Assembly (NCBI GenBank): GCA_022792335.1
Contig: JAAWAV010000055.1
Location: forward strand, 62,001-126,000
DNA from: Lachnospiraceae bacterium
Lineage (GTDB): Bacteria > Bacillota > Clostridia > Lachnospirales > Lachnospiraceae
Length of the DNA stretch: 64,000 bases
Direction: 5' to 3'
Below are positions 19,701-27,794 of this stretch, in pieces (within the stretch, counting starts at the first letter, position 1; each line of letters starts with the position of its first letter). Below the pieces are notes generated by a model. The model ran no database searches and was not told where the DNA came from. It was given only the letters and a program-made list of their open reading frames with translations. Position numbers and translations under genes: made by a program.

Positions 19701-20326
19701 TCTCGGGTAGCCGCTTTCTTTTTTCCCTTTTCCGCCTCTGCCTCAGGCTCCTTCGTCTCCTCTTTTTCCTCTCCCCCTTTTTTCGTTTCTTCTTTTTCCT
19801 TTTCTTCTTTTCTCTTTTCTTCTTTTTCTGTCTCCCCTGATTTCTGTTGTGCCTCTGATATTTTTTCCTCTGTGCCTCCCGATTCTTCCGTGTCTATCGA
19901 AGATTCTTTCCGTTCTGTCTCCTCTGCCAAAGATTCCGTCTCCGTATTCCCTTCACCTGAAAAGACAGTTTCTTCTGTCTCCGAATCCTCTTTTTCTGTT
20001 GTCGCTTCTTCTGCTGTTGCCTCTTCTGTTATCGCTTCTTCTGTTATCTTCTCTTCTGTTGTTATTTTCTCTGTCTGATTCTCGTCCGTCGCAGCCGTAT
20101 CCTCTTTTTCTGAAATACTTTCTTTCCCGGTAGTTACATCCGGCCTTCCTGTCTTTCCCTCCTCATCGTCCCGTTGTACCGCACTGTTTTCCGCTACTTT
20201 TACGATCTTTTTCACACCTTCTGTAAATGGCGGCTCCGCATCTTTTGCATGGACAATACTGCCCATCGTCTGACCAAGCAACGCCACGACCAGAAATACA
20301 GCCAGAAGTTTCCGTTTCAGTTTCAT
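16760..20326 (-). CDS. Large E-rich cell-surface protein with Ig-like modules and C-terminal membrane anchor
   Basis: 1188-aa predicted exported protein. Residues 1-27 are a signal peptide (MKLKRKLLAVFLVV...). About 35-215 is Thr/Glu/Lys low complexity. About 228-560 are three related Ig-like modules (V-I-E-K-V-E-F, I-R-V-T-D-F-T-F, L-T-I-D-S-I-S-L starts). About 590-900 resembles InlB-type beta-grasp repeats (YAKYDK, GWEYHGSY, CVAKYSGK). A Pro/Glu repeat (PEEPERPVD) then spans to about 960, followed by a folded segment and a C-terminal TGDE, hydrophobic helix and RKC tail. That end resembles a sortase signal but lacks LPXTG. It lies downstream of the kinase/regulator pair, with a terminator between. 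Likely adhesin-like; ligand unknown. Confidence 0.8.
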   Translation of the reverse strand: MKLKRKLLAVFLVVALLGQTMGSIVHAKDAEPPFTEGVKKIVKVAENSAVQRDDEEGKTGRPDVTTGKESISEKEDTAATDENQTEKITTEEKITEEAITEEATAEEATTEKEDSETEETVFSGEGNTETESLAEETERKESSIDTEESGGTEEKISEAQQKSGETEKEEKRKEEKEKEETKKGGEEKEETKEPEAEAEKGKKKAATREKGEVAGADVLPRADEQADVTKPVIEKVEFPQQGKTLKEGDIVELYINAYDADSGIESVEAALSSDKGGAVEYLTFSYNENTKRYEGRLSLGEVGTGKLYIIDIRVVDKWSNYATWKVRDENYQYLYWFHTEAEEANIRVTDFTFAQNGQTLDVKDVLNMTIATEPMLDESYFSVRMKNNETNESRTVLVYRTEEINQYSGSLYNSFPDGNWTLTEICVNRLGGDVKLELDGIEQYGFTLKKSAVTPLTIDSISLAKNTEIVRTGDKLAVTIKATSDFELQETGFAYFTAVADIAAGSKSVELTYDAADGMYHGTLEIDANTYPCEWYLNAVAIWDAAENTADCNLGKENYPYYVNVYNGNTFVNPERELTISFALRDTKGGWNFLPERKVKVQRRQSLKEAGVVFPETGTTYPGMKQIGWETNEGAITEDTPLVDIFDFLTIYAKYDKNLVTLEYQYINEEGNRDYEVRSVIVDQGTTYGEFVAAQKPYHPENMTEEYDLEGWEYHGSYETDSVIKRDGWISCVAKYSGKIFLELCMRYYDRNGCYYTAGRDQTLLLDERITKEELLEQLSRGKVPEMYPGLRFKEWNLDIGTSIENGSGIAMNAVYENCLVRYIIDPAFTDEYFEYYRGEVYDDMFATIVCQVAEKGDQVTIPETFEGYEEVTWMRRATDANTFPVTEDMDFLGHGKKSLENPEEPERPVDPEEPERPVNPEEPEKPVDPEELERPVDPEKPVEPEIPATSEEPSKELSQEKISALVKQIDDAGAGEVIAVNMESATVVPARILEAAKGKNVSVQLHMGGYTWTINGMDILAANLRDINMQVILDTEEIPTSTIRNLAGDNPVRQLSLAHEGDFGFRATLTLPMGQEHIGSYGNLFYHDSEGKLVFIDAGLIHADGLVNLTFSHASDYLIVMSVERMAQSDSASPKAPIKQNGTTANNVAKGAATGDETDEFPWIINGLLALTMMAFLVGNYYEKRKC
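17500..17620 (-). repeat. 27-bp tandem repeats coding for a PEEPERPVD spacer
   Basis: About four 9-residue units (PEEPERPVD, PEEPERPVN, PEEPEKPVD, PEELERPVD) inside the surface-protein gene, a typical wall-spanning Pro/Glu stalk. Confidence 0.8.
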
Positions 20327-20394
20327 ACTGACTCTTCCTCCCCTTTATCTAGATTTTTATTTTCTGCCCGGATTTTCTCCATCCGTTTCCAGAC

Positions 20395-20437
20395 AAAAAT
20401 TGGGCAACTGGCTCCACACAGAGCACCAGTTACCCAA
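20395..20437 (-). terminator. Rho-independent terminator after the histidine kinase gene
   Basis: On the minus strand a long stem (TTGGG..AACTGG..GCTC paired with GAGCCAGTT.CCCAA, two bulges) followed directly by TTTTT. It separates the kinase gene from the surface-protein gene 69 nt further on. Confidence 0.75.
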
Positions 20438-20511
20438 CCTGGCATCTTAAAGATACCTATTTCCTGTATATTTTGTCAATCTTTCCCAAAAATATCATTC
20501 AAAAAGCCTAT

Positions 20512-23448
20512 TTAATATCCCATCTGACGTTCTTTTCCTTTATCCCCGTCTGGCTCATTCCTTCGGCGAAGCCCGCTGCTCTCCAGCTCCTCCAAAGCCT
20601 CCTGAAGGAATCTTGCTTCCTGCTCTGCCTCATCTTCACTTGCTGTCCCAACCATTTCTCCACCCCTGGAGAACGTTTTGTCCAAGAACTCCAGATCATC
20701 CTCCGTTTCCGACGAAATATCTTCCGAATCTCCGTCTGTTGCTCTTTCAAGTTCTCCTTTTCTCCCAGAGTTAAACGGTCCTTCCAGATCCTCTCCCTCG
20801 TTTTTGCCAAAGGACTCCTCCGAATCTCCGTCAGAGGTATCTACTTCCGGATCCTCCCCGGCCAGCTCAAGCTGCACAGTCACCTGAAACAAATCCCCGT
20901 TTAAATAAATTTCAAAAGTGCCGCCCTGGAGTTCCGTCAGGCTCTTGGCAATGGAAAGCCCCAGTCCACTTCCTTCCGTCGTTCTGGAGGTGTCTCCCCT
21001 GGTAAACCGTTCCGTCAGTTCTTCCGGAGTGATATTAAGTTCCGATTCAGAAATATTTTTCATGATAAACGTAGCGCGGTTTTCAATTTCCGCCACACTG
21101 ATGTAAACCCTGGTACCCGGCATGGCGTATTTCTTCGTATTCTGGAACAGGTTTTCCAGGATCCTCCATACCCGCCTTCCATCTGCAATCACGTGAAGTG
21201 AGTACTCCGGGAAAGAAGTCACCGGGGTCAGTCCCCGTTCACTGAATTTCTCTGAAAACTCCCCGCACGCCTGCTTCACCAGCTCTACAAAATTGATCCG
21301 CTCAAGCTGCAAATTGATGTTGCCGGAGCTGGCTCTGGAAGCTTCCACCAGATCCTCCGTCAGATTCTTAAGTCTCTGGGATTTCTGATCCAGCACCTCC
21401 AGATAACGTTTCAGAGTCTCGTCCTCAATATTTTCTCGCTTCATCAAATCCACATAATTGATGATCGAGGTGAGCGGGGTTTTAATATCATGAGACACAT
21501 TGGTAATCAAGTCCGCCTTCATCCGCTCACTTTTCACCGCCGTATCCACTGCGTCCTGAAATCCTGCGCCAATGTTGTTGATCGCCTCTACCAGACGTCT
21601 GTCGTCGGAAAACATTCCCTCGTCGCTGATGGCGTATTCCAGCTCTCCGCCGGAGATTCGTTCCACTCCTTCCAGAATCCTTCTCCTGTTGATAACCGCC
21701 CATAAAATCACTCCGGCCGCTGCAACCTGGATTCCCACAAAGAGGATAATCCCCGTCACATAGAGGAAAAAGGAACCCCAGAATCGATTAATGGTAATAA
21801 ACATACACAGGGGAATGGTAATCACCCAGTACAAAATGATCACCGCCGCTGTTTTCCCGCTGGTCGGCCAGTTGCCTGCCAGAGCTTTCCCTCCTTTTCC
21901 CACCGCCACACACAGGTTTCTCAAAAGACTGTTTTTCCATATGATTCCGGCCTTCAGCCGCTTCACCATACTAAAAAAGCCAATCAGTCCGATGATCACC
22001 GAAACTGCCACGGAGACAATCTGCATCACCGTATAAATCTGCTTCGATGTAAAAAAGCTCTCGGCAAACACCTGAGCCAGCCAGCCGCAAAGAGAAACGA
22101 ACACAAGAATCCCCAAAATAATCAGAAATGCGGCCGGCTCCGTCGGCCATCGATCAAATTTGTCCAGACAGATCTCCTCATGGCCTTCCCGGTGTCCCAC
22201 CGATGCCATCAGATAAATGAAAAACAGAATACTTCCGACCATACCAATGACAATGGCAAAGAGAGACAAAAGCAGTACGGGACGGCACTGAGCAAATCCG
22301 TCCGCCATCAGTTTATAATCGTCTGCCACCAGGTATCTGGTATCCAGGCCTATGCGGAAGGAAGCCCCGGAATGTACTCCCACCAGCGAGGAAGCCAGGT
22401 AATCCAGGTTCCACAGATTCAGATCCGTCTTTGTGAAATTGCTTTTGATGATATGCGTATCATTGTCATAAGAGATATATTTTTCAAAATTCGGAATCTC
22501 TCCCACATTATTCTCGTCATTGGTCTGTCTGAGCAGAGAACTATCCTCATAAATCACATAACGTAAATTGGTTTTTTCCGAATCAAAGCGGTTCACCAGC
22601 TCATAATACCGTTCTAAAAGCCCGATTCCCTTCTCATATAAATCAATCAGAGGAACCTCTTCATAGAGCACTTCTTTCTGTTGCAAAAAGTCATAAGTCA
22701 ACAGACAAGTCTGACCAGGATACACAGAAATCTCCGCTGTATTTTTCAAGAAAATCAGTGCAATCTGATCCGTCCCCGGAGCGTCAAGCATCGAAACAGC
22801 CATGAGCTTTTGTGCGTCAGACAGGCTGAACCACGCTTCCCAGGCCTCCTCGAAATCGCCGATACCGCCAGTATCCACCGCATACTGCGCATAGTATTCT
22901 GCATATTCCTCGTCATGCATATTGATATAATCCAGAATCGTTTCTGTCTCGGATACGGCCGTACCGTTTACGCCGAAATCCATATTTGTTTCCTCCAGAT
23001 TAAGATCTGGCCGAACTTCTTCGATCTCTACCTCGATCTCCTCTGTCTCCCCTTCTCCGCTCTTTTTCCCGGCTTTATCTTTCTCAGTTATCTCCTGAAT
23101 CGCCTGGTAAATATTTTCCAGATCCGCAATGCACAGATAATACTGCGTGCCATTGATCTCTGCAACATACAGAGGCTCCCGCCTATTAGACTCATCCGAG
23201 CTCATAAAAAACTGGGCCAGGGCTGCATATTCAAAAATATCTTCCGTATCTCTCAGGATTTTCCGTTCCAGCGTCGCCGTATTTTCGAACCGGGAAGCCT
23301 GGATTAATTCTTTCTTGCTGTACAGATAATCTCCGAAATTGTTGACATAATAAAGGCCCGCCCCTCCGGCTACTGTTATACACATAAACAGAATAAATAA
23401 AAATAAAGCTCCCAGTTTCTTCTTCTGCGTATATCTGCGCGCCTTCAT
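20512..23448 (-). CDS. Membrane sensor histidine kinase with large ectodomain and acidic C-terminal tail
   Basis: 978-aa sensor kinase. One N-terminal TM helix is followed by an ectodomain of about 350 residues, then several TM helices (about 390-600). The HisKA box is NVSHDIKTPL with phospho-acceptor His653. The ATPase domain shows ENLFQNTKKYA (N box), MKNISES in place of the usual G1 Asp motif, and GSGLGLSIAK. About 110 Asp/Glu-rich residues follow the ATPase domain, which is unusual. ATG at 23448 after GGAGGG. It follows its response regulator by 18 nt, so they form a two-component system. The signal is unknown; the MKNIS-type G1 box occurs in a recurring subgroup of clostridial kinases. 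Confidence 0.9.
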   Translation of the reverse strand: MKARRYTQKKKLGALFLFILFMCITVAGGAGLYYVNNFGDYLYSKKELIQASRFENTATLERKILRDTEDIFEYAALAQFFMSSDESNRREPLYVAEINGTQYYLCIADLENIYQAIQEITEKDKAGKKSGEGETEEIEVEIEEVRPDLNLEETNMDFGVNGTAVSETETILDYINMHDEEYAEYYAQYAVDTGGIGDFEEAWEAWFSLSDAQKLMAVSMLDAPGTDQIALIFLKNTAEISVYPGQTCLLTYDFLQQKEVLYEEVPLIDLYEKGIGLLERYYELVNRFDSEKTNLRYVIYEDSSLLRQTNDENNVGEIPNFEKYISYDNDTHIIKSNFTKTDLNLWNLDYLASSLVGVHSGASFRIGLDTRYLVADDYKLMADGFAQCRPVLLLSLFAIVIGMVGSILFFIYLMASVGHREGHEEICLDKFDRWPTEPAAFLIILGILVFVSLCGWLAQVFAESFFTSKQIYTVMQIVSVAVSVIIGLIGFFSMVKRLKAGIIWKNSLLRNLCVAVGKGGKALAGNWPTSGKTAAVIILYWVITIPLCMFITINRFWGSFFLYVTGIILFVGIQVAAAGVILWAVINRRRILEGVERISGGELEYAISDEGMFSDDRRLVEAINNIGAGFQDAVDTAVKSERMKADLITNVSHDIKTPLTSIINYVDLMKRENIEDETLKRYLEVLDQKSQRLKNLTEDLVEASRASSGNINLQLERINFVELVKQACGEFSEKFSERGLTPVTSFPEYSLHVIADGRRVWRILENLFQNTKKYAMPGTRVYISVAEIENRATFIMKNISESELNITPEELTERFTRGDTSRTTEGSGLGLSIAKSLTELQGGTFEIYLNGDLFQVTVQLELAGEDPEVDTSDGDSEESFGKNEGEDLEGPFNSGRKGELERATDGDSEDISSETEDDLEFLDKTFSRGGEMVGTASEDEAEQEARFLQEALEELESSGLRRRNEPDGDKGKERQMGY

Positions 23449-23466
23449 GGCAGGCCCTCCATTTCT

Positions 23467-24168
23467 TTAAAGCTTCTCTACCTTATAGCCCACACCCCAA
23501 ACCACTTTCAGATAAGTAGGATTTTTGGGATTGATTTCAATTTTCTCCCGGATATGCCGAATATGGACGGCCACCGTATTGTCCACGCCGATGGCCTCCT
23601 CATTCCAGATATTCTCATAAATCTGTTCAATCGAAAATACCTTTCCCGCGTTCATAACTAAAAATCGGAGAATGTTATATTCCATCGGAGTCAGCTTCAC
23701 TGCCTCCCCCTCAAGCGTTACTTCCTTGGTATCGTCATTGATACACAAGCCCCCCGTCTTATGAATCGTATCGCCATTTTCCATGGCCATGGTCCCAAGC
23801 TTCGTATAGCGGCGGATATGAGATTTCACCCTCGCCACCAGCTCCAGAGGATTAAAAGGTTTGGTAATGTAATCGTCCGCCCCGATATTAAGTCCCAGAA
23901 TCTTATCCACATCTTCTGACTTTGCCGACAGGATGATGATAGGAATGCTACTTGTCTCCCGGATTTTTAACGTTGCCCGGATTCCGTCTAATTTGGGCAT
24001 CATCACATCAATCAGAAGCAACTCCACTTTGTTATCGGCCAGAAGGCGAATGGCCTCCTCACCGTCATAGGCTTTCAGGACATTGTACCCTTCCTGCCGC
24101 AGATAAATATCTATCGCCTCAACGATCTCTTTGTCGTCGTCACATACTAATATGGTAATATCGTCCAT
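23467..24168 (-). CDS. OmpR/PhoB-family response regulator
   Basis: 233-aa DNA-binding regulator. The receiver domain (residues 1-120) has the acidic pair CDDDKE, phospho-acceptor Asp in LLIDVMMP, the Thr/Ser of IIILSAK and KPFNPLEL. The C-terminal winged helix carries TPMEYNILRFLVMN and VHIRHIREKIE. The start is the ATG at 24168, preceded by AGGAGG at 9-nt spacing; the in-frame extension to 24243 has no such site. It is upstream of its kinase with 18 nt between. Targets are unknown; the adjacent surface-protein gene is an obvious candidate. Confidence 0.95.
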   Translation of the reverse strand: MDDITILVCDDDKEIVEAIDIYLRQEGYNVLKAYDGEEAIRLLADNKVELLLIDVMMPKLDGIRATLKIRETSSIPIIILSAKSEDVDKILGLNIGADDYITKPFNPLELVARVKSHIRRYTKLGTMAMENGDTIHKTGGLCINDDTKEVTLEGEAVKLTPMEYNILRFLVMNAGKVFSIEQIYENIWNEEAIGVDNTVAVHIRHIREKIEINPKNPTYLKVVWGVGYKVEKL

Positions 24169-24300
24169 GGTTGCGTACTCCTCCTGCTTTTTCTTTTCTC
24201 TGACGGTTATTTCCCCTGTCTTTATCATAACAGGCCAATCCAAAAATCCCCGTGGGATTTCCTTAATATTTTATAAATTATGCCGTTCTGTCAGAAGGTC

Positions 24301-24990
24301 TTAGCCTAGGGCCCCTCCTGTCTCTAGGATCTTCAAAATGTCTTCCGGAATCTTTGCCAGGTAAATCGCTCCGTTCTCCCTAAGCTCCGGAAATCCCCGA
24401 AACCCCCAGCCGACGCCAATGGTATCCATTCCCGCATTTTTCCCTGTTTTCATGTCTGTACCAGAGTCTCCCACATACAGTACTTCCTCCGGTTTTAACC
24501 CCATCCGTTCGCAAAGTTCCAGCGCCCCCGCGGGATCCGGTTTCCTCGGTACTCCGTTTCGTTCCCCGAATACGCCCACAAAAGGAATCCTGTGAAACAG
24601 CTTGTCAATCAGTTTCTCCGTATAATCTGTCCGCTTATTGGAATTAACTGCCAAAGGAACCCCCTTGGCCGTCAGCCTGTCCAAGATCTCGTCAATTCCC
24701 TTATATGGGCGGCTCTTGTCCATATATCTTCTGTCATAAGCCTCCACGAAAAGATTCAACATCTGATCAATGACGTTCTTATCCTCCCGCATGGTTTCCG
24801 GCACGCTGTTTTCCATCAAGTTCCGGAATCCCCGTCCTACTTTAAAGCGGTAATCCTCCACAGTCCAGACTGGATATCCCATCTTCTCCAGGGCCTCGTT
24901 GACACTGTCTGCCAAATCTTCCAGCGTATCGATTAAGGTTCCGTCCAAATCAAAAATGATTCCTTTATATTCTTTTCTATTTCTCTGCAT
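24301..24990 (-). CDS. gph: HAD-superfamily phosphatase, phosphoglycolate-phosphatase-like
   Basis: 229-aa cytosolic HAD hydrolase of the PGP/Gph group. Motif I is FDLDGTLIDT with the nucleophile Asp, motif II is AVNSNKR, the Lys of motif III is in RKPDP and motif IV is YVGDSGTDMKTG. The cap is the small helical type with substrates such as 2-phosphoglycolate, pyrophosphate or sugar phosphates, which cannot be told apart here. ATG at 24990 with GAGAGGAAAG upstream. It stands between two long genes; a weak hairpin follows its stop. Confidence 0.88.
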   Translation of the reverse strand: MQRNRKEYKGIIFDLDGTLIDTLEDLADSVNEALEKMGYPVWTVEDYRFKVGRGFRNLMENSVPETMREDKNVIDQMLNLFVEAYDRRYMDKSRPYKGIDEILDRLTAKGVPLAVNSNKRTDYTEKLIDKLFHRIPFVGVFGERNGVPRKPDPAGALELCERMGLKPEEVLYVGDSGTDMKTGKNAGMDTIGVGWGFRGFPELRENGAIYLAKIPEDILKILETGGALG

Positions 24991-25042
24991 GTCTTTCCTC
25001 TCTTTTTCTACTCTGGGTATCCTCCTGAAAAAGGGTGTGTCA

Positions 25043-25090
25043 CAAACGGTCAGGTTCCGGCGCCAGGAGGCGCCAAAACCTGACCGTTTG
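25043..25090. terminator. Nested palindromic hairpin
   Basis: Perfect 14-bp outer arms (25043-25056, 25077-25090) enclose a second perfect GGCGCC/GGCGCC stem with a 4-nt loop. It lies 16 nt past the stop of the E-rich XRE gene, with CTTTTTC further on, so it probably ends that transcript. The regular nested build is striking. Confidence 0.65.
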
Positions 25091-25106
25091 CAACGTTTCC
25101 TTTTTA

Positions 25107-27674
25107 TCAGTCCAAATAAACCGGCGGTTCATAGTCCTTTCCCAGCAGAGCCCGTTTGTTAATCTGAAAATTCAAAAAAGCCCGCTCTGACTGCACAATC
25201 CACCTGTGTTCATCCTGATCATAGACCAGAAGCATATCCGGCTTTGACGGATGATGTTTCACCATATTCGTCTCATATTCTTTTCCGGTAGCAGGGTTAA
25301 TATCCGGCCCCTCCAGATGAAGCGGCTCCTCTTCTGCCGTTTCATGCTCCCGAGACCTATCCGCTTCTGTCTCATTGTTTTCCGGTGAGCCTATCCGGCT
25401 GTCGTCAGCTTCTTCCAGGCTGCCTGTGGACGCTTTCATCTGGACATGGCCCCCCTTGGCATCGCTATCCGTCGGTTCTGACAGATTCCGTTTCTCTTCC
25501 CCCTGGTTTCCCGCTGATTTTTTTGCCTGCTCCTTCTCATTTTTCGGCCGGTTATCCGTCTGTTCAACCGACTGCCTGTTGTTTTCTTCCGAGAGGTTGT
25601 CCTTTGGTCCTGCCTGCTGGTTTCCTGCTTCCGGCCGGACGCCCTCTCTCTTAAGTTTTGTCCCTCCCGTCTTTACTGCCCGGCGTCCTCCCAAAAATCT
25701 GGAAAAAGGATTTTCCAACTGTCGCTTCACAGCGGCGTCCCAGGAAGCAATTTTTTCTTCCATATGAAGGGGCTCTCCGGTCTCTTCTTCTGCCGTTCCC
25801 GTCCAGTCTCCTGCATCCTCTGCTGTTTTTGGCAGAGTATCCTCATGTTCTGCGAACTGGCTTTCTGAATCTTCTTCCAACGAACTGACCGGTTCCGCCT
25901 CCGGCTCTCTCGGAATAATATAAGGCGCGGACACAGAAGAAATATCCCCTCTCGAGCCTCCCGACAAGTTTCCAAAGGGCCGGAATCCTTTCGGCGACTC
26001 CTCTGTCTCCCCCTCTTTTTCCGGCAGCTCTTGGAGCGCTTCCTGTTCTGGCTGCTCCTTGGTTTCTGTAAATAAAGCCTTCTCTTCAGACAGTTCCCGG
26101 GCCGGTTGCTGCCCCTTCGCTGTCCCTTCTACTGTCTCCGGCTCTCTTGCAATCACATAAGGCGCAGAGGCAAAGGACACATCGCCTCCTGTGTATTCCG
26201 GAAATACCCCCAGACTTTCTTCTCCTGTTTTTTCCAGATCCATCTGTCTTGTACTTTCTTTCTGAGCCTTCTCTCCCCTCAGAGCTTTTTCACTTTTCAG
26301 AGCCGGTTCCCTTTTTGACAGCTTTTCCCTCTTTAACAGTTTTCCCTTTTCCGAAACTTTTTCTCTGTCCGGAAGCCTTTTGCGCTCCGGAGATTTCTCT
26401 TTTTCCAGAAGCCTTTCCTGTTCCGGCGTTTTCTCTCGCTTCATCATATAAGGCGCAGACACTCCAGAGATTCCGTTCCCGCTAAAATCATCCAAATCCA
26501 AAAATTCCAAATCTTCCAGATCGCCCGGTTCTTTAGAATACATCGGAATGTCTTCCAGCTCTTCCAGTCCCCAGTCCTCCTCTGATTCCTCCTGGATCGG
26601 CTCGTCCGTAGGCAACTCTTCCGCAAAGGGCAGTTCCATCTCCTCTGGCAACGGCGGACCGATATTGACCGGCTGTTGTTTCGGTACGGTCAGCATCGGC
26701 CAGACAGACGGCTTCTGTTTTGCCCATGCCAGGGAATCTGCTTCCTGTTTCTCTACATCCGGCTGCTCCTGTTCTTCCTTTTTTTCTGCACTCCTCCGCT
26801 CCGGATACAGCTCCCTCTGGATGGATTCCATCAGTGCCTGCTCGATCTCTTTTAATACTGCAGGGTTTAAGTCCTCTTCTGCCTTCTGTTCCTTCTCCAG
26901 AGGCAGGCCTGCCTCCTTCAAAGAAGCGGTTCCTGTTTTCACTTCCGCCTCTTCTGAAGGAAGAGAGGCGGCTGTCTCCGTCTCCTCCGAAAAAGGCTGC
27001 ATCGTAATCGCGGCCTCCTGCCTTGCAAGTTCCTGGGATTTTTCTTCCGGCTTTCCCTCTGTGGAACGCTCCGCCTCCGGATGCAGATGCGCTCCGTGGC
27101 GTCCTGCTATCAGCCGTCCTACCGGACGCTTTCTCCCCGGAGAATCTCCGGACCCTCCTGACCCTTCTGCTCTCCGTCCTGTCGTTCTCTTCTCAGTTAC
27201 ATTCTTCCCCGCCGTCTCTTCTTCCGCGACCTCTCGCCCTGCTGCCGCTTCTTCCACAGCCTTTTCTTCTGCCGTTTTCTGTCCTGTCGCCTCTTCTTCT
27301 GCCGCCTTTCGCCCTGCTGCCACTTCTTTCGCTGTTTCCTGTCCCATCGGCCCTGAGCCCTTCGGATCTTCCCGCTCCCCGGCTCCTCCCGGCTCTGTCT
27401 CCCAGGCGCCTGTCTGGGAGGCCGTCATATTCTGAACAGAAGAAACTGTCGCTTCCGTCGGATCGATTACGGAAATTTTCACCACGCACCCCAGCGCCTG
27501 CGCAACTTCCTTCATATCCTGTTCCTGGAAGTTGTCCCGATTCAGCTTCTGAGTCAGATTCTGTCTCGACATGGGTTTTCCAGTCTGGACTTCTACCAGT
27601 TCCGCCAACTGGCGTATGGTCATATTCTTTCTCTTTAATATAACTTTAATCTGTTCGCCAAAGGTCAATTCCAT
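25107..27674 (-). CDS. XRE-type helix-turn-helix protein with very long Glu-rich central region
   Basis: 855-aa protein that I cannot assign to a named family. Residues about 1-65 look like an XRE/Cro helix-turn-helix (GEQIKVILKRKNMTIRQLAE, MSRQNLTQKLNRDNF). About 80-790 is Glu/Lys/Pro/Ala low complexity, holding three copies of a short motif SAPYxxxRE near residues 407, 502 and 581. The last 60 residues are ordered-looking (NPATGKEYETN, LLVYDQDEHRWIV, RAFLNFQINKRALL). The start is the ATG at 27674 because GAGAGGGAATCAGAC precedes it; the ATG at 27695 has none. No TM helix or signal peptide. Possible DNA-binding scaffold; function unknown. Confidence 0.75.
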   Translation of the reverse strand: MELTFGEQIKVILKRKNMTIRQLAELVEVQTGKPMSRQNLTQKLNRDNFQEQDMKEVAQALGCVVKISVIDPTEATVSSVQNMTASQTGAWETEPGGAGEREDPKGSGPMGQETAKEVAAGRKAAEEEATGQKTAEEKAVEEAAAGREVAEEETAGKNVTEKRTTGRRAEGSGGSGDSPGRKRPVGRLIAGRHGAHLHPEAERSTEGKPEEKSQELARQEAAITMQPFSEETETAASLPSEEAEVKTGTASLKEAGLPLEKEQKAEEDLNPAVLKEIEQALMESIQRELYPERRSAEKKEEQEQPDVEKQEADSLAWAKQKPSVWPMLTVPKQQPVNIGPPLPEEMELPFAEELPTDEPIQEESEEDWGLEELEDIPMYSKEPGDLEDLEFLDLDDFSGNGISGVSAPYMMKREKTPEQERLLEKEKSPERKRLPDREKVSEKGKLLKREKLSKREPALKSEKALRGEKAQKESTRQMDLEKTGEESLGVFPEYTGGDVSFASAPYVIAREPETVEGTAKGQQPARELSEEKALFTETKEQPEQEALQELPEKEGETEESPKGFRPFGNLSGGSRGDISSVSAPYIIPREPEAEPVSSLEEDSESQFAEHEDTLPKTAEDAGDWTGTAEEETGEPLHMEEKIASWDAAVKRQLENPFSRFLGGRRAVKTGGTKLKREGVRPEAGNQQAGPKDNLSEENNRQSVEQTDNRPKNEKEQAKKSAGNQGEEKRNLSEPTDSDAKGGHVQMKASTGSLEEADDSRIGSPENNETEADRSREHETAEEEPLHLEGPDINPATGKEYETNMVKHHPSKPDMLLVYDQDEHRWIVQSERAFLNFQINKRALLGKDYEPPVYLD

Positions 27675-27714
27675 GTCTGATTCCCTCTCTACCATACCAA
27701 ATGTCTCTCTGTTG

Positions 27715-27743
27715 ATTGTAAAACATTATTCCCACTTTGTAAA
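27715..27743 (-). promoter_or_regulatory. Promoter of the XRE/E-rich gene
   Basis: Minus strand TTTACA (27738-27743), 17-nt spacer, TACAAT (27715-27720), about 40 nt before the ATG. Confidence 0.6.
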
Positions 27744-27794
27744 CTTAAATCTTTCTTAAGAAATAAGAGACACGGTCTTTGAAAATCAGAAGTT

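Noticed and set aside
19638-20078. Ser/Phe/Val-rich 146-codon frame on the plus strand
   Set aside because: Antisense shadow of the E-rich segment of the surface protein.
26548-27435. Ser-rich 295-codon open frame on the plus strand
   Set aside because: It is the reverse complement of the Glu-codon-rich part of the XRE gene; GAA/GAG read backwards gives TTC/CTC and shifted Ser codons.
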